This document shows positions 58,257 to 64,000 of a DNA stretch of 64,000 bases, piece by piece. Source of the stretch: an uncultured Pelagibacteraceae bacterium (GTDB lineage: Bacteria > Pseudomonadota > Alphaproteobacteria > Pelagibacterales > Pelagibacteraceae). The stretch is taken from NCBI GenBank assembly GCA_902587515.1, contig CACILM010000001.1, positions 124,001-188,000 on the forward strand, in the 5' to 3' direction. The position numbers and the translations under genes were made by a program. How positions within the stretch are numbered: position 1 is the first letter of the stretch; every line of letters begins with the position of its first letter. Below the pieces are notes generated by a model. That model was not told where the DNA came from. It ran no database searches and saw nothing but the letters and a program-made list of their open reading frames with translations.

Positions 58257-59466
58257 TAATTAAGAGTTTATCTAAGACTATTTCTGCAATTACATTTGCG
58301 ATAAAACTTTTTTTATTTTTTTTTATTACTTTTGTTTCTCCTGAATTACTAATTATCGAAACTCTATTATAATCTGAATTAAGTCCGCTATCTTTTTTAG
58401 AAACATCATTAACAACTATTAGATCACAATTTTTTTGTCTTAATTTAGAAAATGCATTTCTATTTAAATTTTGGGTTTCTGCTGCAAATCCGATTACTAA
58501 GCTTGGCCTATGTTTATTGTTCTTGCCAAGAAATTCTAAGATGTCTCTATTTCTCTCTAATCCAATCGATTTAAAATTTATATTTTCTTTTTTAATTTTG
58601 ATCTTGCTTTTTTTAATTGGCTTAAAGTCTGCTACAGCAGCTGTACATATCGCAATATCTACTGGCAAACATTTTTTTACCTCTTCAAACATCTCATCTG
58701 CTGTGATTATTTTTTTTGTTTTAATATCTTTACTAGAAGAAAGGTGTGAGGGTCCTGTAATTAAAGTTGTCTTTATACCTAACCTGCTTAATGCTTCAGC
58801 TATTTCAAATCCTTGCTTACCACTTGACTCATTTGAAATATACCTAACTGGATCTAAGTACTCCCTTGTTGGTCCAGCTGTTACTAAGGCTTTTAGATTT
58901 TTACTTTTGATAATATTTTTTTTATTAAAATATTTTTTAATAAAAGAGTAAATTTGCCTTGGACTCGACATTTTGCCCTCACCATATTCTCCACAGGCCA
59001 TTTCACCTTTTTCTGGTCCTACAAAAAAATAACCATAATCCTTTAAAATTTTTACATTTTGTTGTGTTGCTTTGTGCATCCACATTCTCACATTCATAGC
59101 AGGAACTAATAAAATATCTTTATTTGACGCTAAAATTACTGTAGTTGCTAAATCTTCCGCTTTTCCAAGGCTTAACTTTGTCATAAAGTTTGCAGTTGCA
59201 GGCAATATAATTATTAAGTCGGCCCATCTAGACAATGAAATATGATCTATTTCCATCTCAGATTCCTTGTCAAAAATATTCTCAAAAGTCTTACTTTTCG
59301 TTAAAGTAGAAATAGATAGAGGAGTGACGAATTCTTTACCACTTTTAGTTAATATAACTTTAACCTCATTGTCATTTTTTTTAAGCAATCTTATCAAATC
59401 TAAAGATTTATAGGCTGCAATACCTCCACCAATGATTATTAAGATCTTTTTATTTTTTAAAGTCAT
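58237..59466 (-). CDS. coaBC: Phosphopantothenoylcysteine decarboxylase / synthetase
   Basis: 409 aa bifunctional protein. The N-terminal CoaC flavoprotein half has ILIIIGGGIAAYKSLDLIRLL, the active-site His in DHISLSRWADLIIILPATANFM and the substrate motif PAMNVRMW. The C-terminal CoaB half has LVTAGPTREYLDPVRYISNESSGK and FKPIKKSKIKIKKE. It makes 4'-phosphopantetheine from phosphopantothenate for coenzyme A. Confidence 0.97.
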   Translation of the reverse strand: MTLKNKKILIIIGGGIAAYKSLDLIRLLKKNDNEVKVILTKSGKEFVTPLSISTLTKSKTFENIFDKESEMEIDHISLSRWADLIIILPATANFMTKLSLGKAEDLATTVILASNKDILLVPAMNVRMWMHKATQQNVKILKDYGYFFVGPEKGEMACGEYGEGKMSSPRQIYSFIKKYFNKKNIIKSKNLKALVTAGPTREYLDPVRYISNESSGKQGFEIAEALSRLGIKTTLITGPSHLSSSKDIKTKKIITADEMFEEVKKCLPVDIAICTAAVADFKPIKKSKIKIKKENINFKSIGLERNRDILEFLGKNNKHRPSLVIGFAAETQNLNRNAFSKLRQKNCDLIVVNDVSKKDSGLNSDYNRVSIISNSGETKVIKKNKKSFIANVIAEIVLDKLLINDRSFN

Positions 59467-59472
59467 ATGTAA

Positions 59473-61038
59473 TTAAAATACTAATAGAAAGACAATTACA
59501 ACACCAAAAAAACTAATAACTATATTATTTCTAAAGTTTTTAATCTTCATTTGTTCTAATTCTAAATTTTTATTTGTTCCAATAGCTAAATTTAAATTTC
59601 CATCAGCCATTAACTTAAGAGCATAATCAGCTCTATCCATTAATTCTGGAAGATCCGGTATTCTTTTTAAAATTTCAGATGAAGTATTGATTGCTGTGTC
59701 TATTGTGGATTTTGGACTCTTAACATTTTTTAGCCAATCTTCTAAGACCGGTCTAGATACCTCCCAAATATTTGTTTCAGGATAAAGTCTTCTTGCAACT
59801 CCTTCAACTACTACCATTGTTTTTTGTAACAAAAGAAGCGGGGGCTGAGTAGGCATATTAAACTTCTCTGTGATCTCAAATAGTTGAGCCAACAGATTTC
59901 CACCTGAAATGTCTTTGATAGACTGTCCAAAAATAGGCTCTCCTACAGATCTTAAGGCCTGAGCAAATTCTTCTTTTGAGGCGCCCTTAGGGACAAGGCC
60001 AGCTTGAAAATGGACTTCAGCAACCTTAACGTAATCTCTTTTAATAAAACCATATAAAATTTCAGCTAAAAATTTTCTATTATTTTTATCTAAGCGTCCC
60101 ATAATACCAAAATCAACTGGGATTATATTTCCTTTAGAATCTACAAATAAATTTCCTTGATGCATATCACCATGAAAAAATCCATCTCTTACTGCTTGTG
60201 TTAAAAATGATTGTATTAAGTTTTCCGCTAGTTTCTTAAGATCTATTTCTAGATCATTAATTTTTTGAATTTCACGTATAGAAACACCTTCGACTTTATC
60301 CAACGTTAATATTTTTTTAGTTGTATAGTTCCAATAAATTTTTGGAACAATAAATCCTTGGTCATTTTTGGTATTTTCATAAAGTTCATTGGCTGCAGCA
60401 GCTTCAAATCTTAAATCCATTTCTATATTTGTTATTTCTCTTAACAAATGCACAACTTCAACTAATTTTAATCTCTTTGCTTTTGTAATAGTATTTTCAA
60501 CTATATAAGCAAACAACATTAAAGCATCTAATTCTTCATTAAACAATTTTTCTATATCAGGTCTTAATATTTTGATCGCAACTTGTTTTTCCTGTTCTTC
60601 ATGTTTAATTTTAGCTAGATGTACTTGGGCTATAGATGCTGCAGCTATAGGCTCACTTAATTCCTGAATATCTTTAAAATAGTTCTCTCCAATTTCTTTT
60701 TTAATTATTTTTTTTGCATCGTGTAAATCAAAAGCAGGAACTTTGTCCTGTAATTTTTCAAGAGATTTTGCGAGTTCCTCGCCGATAATATCAGGCCTTG
60801 TAGCTAAAAACTGACCTAATTTTATAAAGGTCGTTCCCATTCCTTGAAGGGCAACACAAAGTTTATCACCAGAGGATTTTTGATTATCCTGCAGATTTGA
60901 GCTTGCACCAATCGAAATGAAATTAAAAAATAAATTTATAATTGTTGGTAATTGATGTATTTCATTTATTGTCGTAACTGCTCCAGAGGTAGAAAATTTT
61001 CTGGCTATTTGGAACAATTTAAAAACCCTTTTTAACAT
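59473..61038 (-). CDS. ubiB: Ubiquinone biosynthesis atypical kinase UbiB
   Basis: 521 aa. The ADCK/UbiB family motifs are seen: KLGQFLATRPDIIGEELAKSLEKLQDKVP (the KxGQ motif), the Ala-rich loop PIAAASIAQVHLA that replaces a Gly-rich loop, and FHGDMHQGNLFVDSKGNIIPVDFGIMGRL for the catalytic/metal region. A C-terminal membrane helix (VISFFGVVIVFLLVF) anchors it. It supports ubiquinone synthesis, probably by ATP-dependent handling of lipid intermediates. It directly follows ubiE. Confidence 0.96.
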   Translation of the reverse strand: MLKRVFKLFQIARKFSTSGAVTTINEIHQLPTIINLFFNFISIGASSNLQDNQKSSGDKLCVALQGMGTTFIKLGQFLATRPDIIGEELAKSLEKLQDKVPAFDLHDAKKIIKKEIGENYFKDIQELSEPIAAASIAQVHLAKIKHEEQEKQVAIKILRPDIEKLFNEELDALMLFAYIVENTITKAKRLKLVEVVHLLREITNIEMDLRFEAAAANELYENTKNDQGFIVPKIYWNYTTKKILTLDKVEGVSIREIQKINDLEIDLKKLAENLIQSFLTQAVRDGFFHGDMHQGNLFVDSKGNIIPVDFGIMGRLDKNNRKFLAEILYGFIKRDYVKVAEVHFQAGLVPKGASKEEFAQALRSVGEPIFGQSIKDISGGNLLAQLFEITEKFNMPTQPPLLLLQKTMVVVEGVARRLYPETNIWEVSRPVLEDWLKNVKSPKSTIDTAINTSSEILKRIPDLPELMDRADYALKLMADGNLNLAIGTNKNLELEQMKIKNFRNNIVISFFGVVIVFLLVF

Positions 61039-61743
61039 CTAAATTTTCCAACCTGAGTGAATTGCTGATATTCCATTAGAAACATTTCTATATTCTACAT
61101 TGGAAAAACCGTTATCTTTAATTAATTTAGCTAATTCTTCTTGATTGTAAAATTTATCAATACTTTCAATTAAATATTCATAAGGTTTATTTGAACCAAC
61201 TATCAATTTACCTATGAATGGAATAGTTTTTGAATATTGCTTGTAAAGATATTTTAACAACTCATTATCAATTTTTGAAAATTCTAAGCACATAAAACGA
61301 CCCCCTGGCTTTAATACTCTTAAGGCTTCTTTTAAAACATTATTAATATCCGAAACATTTCTTATTCCATAACTTATAGAGTAATAGTCGAAAGTATTAT
61401 CTTTGGTTGGAATTTTTTCAGCTGGGGCTTTTATCCATTTGATATTGTTGTATTTTTTTAATCTTTTTTTACCTTGATTTAACATCTGAGAATTAGGCTC
61501 AATACAAGTAATTTGTCCTATTTTTTTTGTTTTTTTTGAAAATAGTTTTGCTATATCTCCAGTTCCTGAAGCAACATCAATTAATTTTGTTTCAGGCTGA
61601 GGATTCATCCAATCAATAAATTTTTCTTTCCAAGCTCTGTGTATCCCCAGTGACATTATATCATTCATTAAATCATATTTTTTATGAACTTCTGAAAATA
61701 CAGAATTGACTAATTTATTTTTATCTTGAATAGTACTTTTCAT
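61039..61743 (-). CDS. ubiE: Ubiquinone/menaquinone C-methyltransferase UbiE
   Basis: 234 aa. The start region VFSEVHKKYDLMNDIMSLGIHRAWKEKFIDWM, the SAM motif LIDVASGTGDIAKLF and the late YYSISYGIRNVSDINNVLKEALRVLKPGGR are standard UbiE blocks. It C-methylates the benzoquinol ring. The stop abuts ubiB; the start is 11 nt from divergent mutM, a conserved alphaproteobacterial divergence. Confidence 0.97.
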   Translation of the reverse strand: MKSTIQDKNKLVNSVFSEVHKKYDLMNDIMSLGIHRAWKEKFIDWMNPQPETKLIDVASGTGDIAKLFSKKTKKIGQITCIEPNSQMLNQGKKRLKKYNNIKWIKAPAEKIPTKDNTFDYYSISYGIRNVSDINNVLKEALRVLKPGGRFMCLEFSKIDNELLKYLYKQYSKTIPFIGKLIVGSNKPYEYLIESIDKFYNQEELAKLIKDNGFSNVEYRNVSNGISAIHSGWKI

Positions 61744-61754
61744 ATTAGAATTAT

Positions 61755-62624
61755 ATGCCAGAATTACCTGAAGTTGAAGTTGTTAAAAGGTCCTTAGAGA
61801 GGAATATACTAAATTTGATTATCAAAAAAGTAAAAATCAACGATGCTAATCTAAGATATAAAGTAGATAAAAATGGAATATCAAAATTAAAAGGAAAAAA
61901 AATCACAAAAATCAAAAGAAAATCAAAATTTCTGATATTTGAAATAGGAAAGACTTACAAAATGTTAGTACACCTTGGAATGACAGGAAAATTTTTTTTT
62001 ACGGATAATAAAGACAATAAATTTAAAACAAGCTTCTATTATTTTTTAGATTATAAAAAAGATCGGAAACACGATAGAGTAATATTTATTTTAAATAAAA
62101 AGCATAAATTAATTTATAATGATGTCAGAAAATTTGGTTTCATCAAGATATATAGTTCAAACCAAATAACAAAATCACAACATCTTACACATTTAGGACC
62201 AGAGCCTCTTGAAAAAAATTGGAATTTTTCGTATCTCAAAAAATATCTAGTTGGAAGAGAAAGATCAATCAAGAATATTCTAATGGATCAAAAATGTGTA
62301 TCTGGTTTAGGAAACATTTACGTAAACGAAATTTTGTTCCTTTCTAGGATAAAACCATCTCGTAAAGCTGCTAAACTTAAAAATTTTGAAATAGAAAGAA
62401 TTATCAAATTTTCGAAGAAAATTTTAAAAAATTCGATAAAACTTGGCGGATCAACAATCAAAGATTTTTCTAGTGAAAATGGAAAAAAAGGGGTCTTTCA
62501 ACAACATTTTAAGGTTTACGGTAGAGAAAATCAGAATTGTTCTAATGTAGATTGCAACCTCAGAATAATTAGAACATTAATATCCAATCGAGCAACATTT
62601 TTTTGCAAAAAATGTCAAAAATAA
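61755..62624 (+). CDS. mutM: Formamidopyrimidine-DNA glycosylase
   Basis: 289 aa. The N-terminal catalytic Pro-Glu is in MPELPEVEVVKRSL; MLVHLGMTGKFFF carries the HLGMTG block; VRKFGFIKIY and CVSGLGNIYVNEILF (helix-two-turn-helix) are present; the C-terminal zinc finger is CSNVDC...FFCKKC (C-x4-C ... C-x2-C). It removes 8-oxoguanine and FapyG. Its end is 44 nt from rpsT. Confidence 0.97.
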   Translation: MPELPEVEVVKRSLERNILNLIIKKVKINDANLRYKVDKNGISKLKGKKITKIKRKSKFLIFEIGKTYKMLVHLGMTGKFFFTDNKDNKFKTSFYYFLDYKKDRKHDRVIFILNKKHKLIYNDVRKFGFIKIYSSNQITKSQHLTHLGPEPLEKNWNFSYLKKYLVGRERSIKNILMDQKCVSGLGNIYVNEILFLSRIKPSRKAAKLKNFEIERIIKFSKKILKNSIKLGGSTIKDFSSENGKKGVFQQHFKVYGRENQNCSNVDCNLRIIRTLISNRATFFCKKCQK

Positions 62625-62668
62625 TAAAGTTGACCGTAATTATTTGGCCATATATACAATCCTAAAAA

Positions 62669-62920
62669 ATGCCAAACACAAAATCAGCTATTAGGCGAGT
62701 GAGAAGAGTAAAAAAACAAACCGCAGTCAATAGGATAAGAAAAAGTAAGTATAAAAACGCCGTTAAAAATATGGAAAGCTTTCTTAAATCAAAAGAAAAG
62801 GAAAAAGCAAAAAAATATTTTCCAAAATTTCAATCAATTCTAATGCAGGTTGCTAAAACCGGCATTATTAACAAAAAAACAATTTCTAGAAAAATCTCTA
62901 GAGTATCAAAAAAAATTTAA
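62669..62920 (+). CDS. rpsT: Ribosomal protein S20
   Basis: 83 aa, very basic. MPNTKSAIRRVRRVKKQTAVNRIRKSKYKNAVKNM and the later LMQVAKTGIINKKTISRKISRVSKKI follow S20. It binds the 5' domain of 16S rRNA. rpsT upstream of dnaA is a common alphaproteobacterial order. Confidence 0.95.
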   Translation: MPNTKSAIRRVRRVKKQTAVNRIRKSKYKNAVKNMESFLKSKEKEKAKKYFPKFQSILMQVAKTGIINKKTISRKISRVSKKI

Positions 62921-63148
62921 TTTTATAAAACAATTAAAAGTTGATTATAATTTTTAATTTTAACTACATTAAGTTGTAATAAACAAAATATAGTATTTAA
63001 AATTTTTACAAATTTTTTTAAGAAAAATAATTCTATTTTGACGATAGTCGTACAACCTAAATAGAATTTTATTTTTAATTACAACCTCTACATAGTTGCA
63101 AAAAATTTTTAAAAAGAGTTTAAAGGATTCTCTTTAAGAAAATACCAA
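62921..63148. other. rpsT-dnaA intergenic region with an inverted repeat
   Basis: This 228-bp stretch is very AT-rich and holds the dnaA promoter region. I see no DnaA box of the TTATNCACA type on either strand and no ORF. It contains a 10-bp perfect inverted repeat, AATTCTATTT (63029-63038) and AAATAGAATT (63059-63068), enclosing a 20-nt spacer that itself includes ACGA-TAG-TCGT. A further AAAGAG...CTCTTT pair lies about 20-35 nt before the dnaA ATG. Whether this is part of oriC cannot be told. Confidence 0.55.
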
Positions 63149-64000
63149 ATGGATAAAATTAATACAAAAAAGAATAATATTTATGTTTCAGAAGAAGAAA
63201 AAACACTTGTATGGGACGATATTCAAACATCATTTAAAAAAACCTTTGGTAATGAAATTTATAACAGTTGGCTTCAAAAAATATCTTTAGTCAAAGAATA
63301 CAATGATTATCTAATATTAGGAGTACCCACTAGGTTTTTTAGGGATTGGATAGTTTCAAGATATTTAGACAAAATTCTGGAACAAGTTAAAGGTTTTAAA
63401 CTAAGCTTAAATAGAATTGAATTTAAAATAATTGATGAAGTAAAACAAAGCCAAGAGTTTATAAAAATAAACGAACTTAATAAAGTTACTGAAATAAAAG
63501 ACTCAATACTGAACTATAATAGGTTAAATCCAAACCTAAATTTCGAAAATTTCATACAGGGCAAAAGCAATGACATAGCCTTATCCTACTCGAAAAAGGT
63601 TTGTGAGCACATTTCAAGATACAACCCTCTTTATATTTGTGGTGGTGTTGGACTAGGAAAGACCCATTTACTCAATGCTATTGGTTTAGCTTTACAAAAT
63701 GAGAATAACGTAATGTTTATATCAGCCGAAAGGTTCATGTATCATTTTATTAAATCTATAAAGAAAAACGATATGGTAAATTTTAAAGATTTTTTCAGAA
63801 AATCCTCAGTTTTCATTATTGATGATATTCAATTTATAAGTGGAAAAGAAAGTTTACAGGAAGAATTTTTTCATACTTTCAATAGTTTAATGGATAAAGG
63901 TTCCCAAATAATAATATCTTCAGACAGGTCTCCCGCGAAATTAGACAAAGTTCAGGATAGAATTAAATCGAGATTATCAGGAGGTTTAGTAGTTGACATA
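63149..64000 (+). CDS. dnaA: Chromosomal replication initiator DnaA, N-terminal part
   Basis: Partial: 284 codons are present and the gene continues beyond the window, so the ORF track lacks it. The N-terminal domain I begins TLVWDDIQTSFKKTFGNEIYNSWLQ; the AAA+ domain has NFIQGKSNDIA, Walker A ICGGVGLGKTHLLNAIG, Walker B FIIDDIQFISGKES, and the sensor 1 region IIISSDRSPAKL. The helix-turn-helix domain IV is outside. DnaA melts the origin for replication initiation. The ATG at 63149 is chosen because it follows the family's usual start distance to domain I. Confidence 0.97.
   Translation, partial: MDKINTKKNNIYVSEEEKTLVWDDIQTSFKKTFGNEIYNSWLQKISLVKEYNDYLILGVPTRFFRDWIVSRYLDKILEQVKGFKLSLNRIEFKIIDEVKQSQEFIKINELNKVTEIKDSILNYNRLNPNLNFENFIQGKSNDIALSYSKKVCEHISRYNPLYICGGVGLGKTHLLNAIGLALQNENNVMFISAERFMYHFIKSIKKNDMVNFKDFFRKSSVFIIDDIQFISGKESLQEEFFHTFNSLMDKGSQIIISSDRSPAKLDKVQDRIKSRLSGGLVVDI

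Overview
This window is a dense, AT-rich, single-chromosome segment that looks like a SAR11 (Pelagibacterales, Alphaproteobacteria) genome. The evidence is the Lys/Ile/Asn-rich proteins, the near absence of intergenic DNA (no gene-free stretch reaches 300 bp), and a gene order that is alphaproteobacterial block by block: ubiH//ftsK-lolA, mnmE-mnmG-rsmG-parA-parB//holA-lptE-leuS, grpE-dnaK-dnaJ-dapB-nth, nfu...tsaB-fur-miaB-phoH-ybeY-lnt-metK-nusA-infB-rbfA-rpsO-pnp, fabI-fabB-fabA//irr, coaBC-dut-ubiB-ubiE//mutM-rpsT-dnaA. No tRNA, rRNA, insertion sequence, prophage or CRISPR array was seen.

Layout. 1-4.8 kb: end of hisE, a HIT hydrolase, an acetyltransferase, lolA, ftsK and a UbiH-type hydroxylase. 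4.8-14.8 kb: tRNA wobble modification (mnmE, mnmG), rsmG, chromosome partitioning (parA, parB, with two parS-like palindromes inside rsmG), holA, lptE, leuS and a DUF3576 lipoprotein. 15-20 kb: a major porin with a strong terminator, a divergent thiE, yggS, a YkuD transpeptidase, an OmpR-type winged-helix regulator with a pseudo-receiver, a 35-codon arfA missing from the ORF track, an adenosine/ribokinase-type PfkB kinase and nth. 20-30 kb: dapB, an unlisted 56-aa two-helix membrane protein, dnaJ-dnaK-grpE, rdgB, an LpoA/LppC-type periplasmic protein divergent from rsmI, a BON-domain lipoprotein and the large malic enzyme. 30-36 kb: murJ, trpS, nfu, a Bax-type glucosaminidase, a polysaccharide deacetylase and a very short tsaB overlapping it head to head. 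36-49 kb: the fur-miaB-phoH-ybeY-lnt-metK-nusA-infB-rbfA-rpsO-pnp superoperon, with several genes usual in relatives absent at their expected positions. 49-57 kb: a small accessory pair (GNAT-like protein and DUF2334 deacetylase), fabI-fabB-fabA, irr, then katG with a 2-oxoglutarate-dependent hydroxylase and a DUF2061 protein. 57-64 kb: SH3 protein, ThiF-like enzyme, dut, coaBC, ubiB, ubiE, mutM, rpsT and the 5' part of dnaA, which runs off the window.

How it works together. Most genes are housekeeping (translation, replication and segregation, envelope biogenesis, fatty acid and ubiquinone synthesis) packed as overlapping operons. The points most worth following are: two near-identical ICE-like Irr boxes, one in the fabA/irr spacer and one before katG, suggesting an Irr-controlled peroxide module in a lineage known for lacking KatG; the cryptic arfA coupled to a pseudo-receiver regulator; a promoter-hairpin-RBS arrangement before nusA that reads as an attenuator; an intrinsic terminator that also encodes the last codons of thiE; and divergent genes whose start codons touch or overlap.

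Limits: all calls come from reading motifs and gene order by eye; no alignments, profile searches or skew calculations were run.
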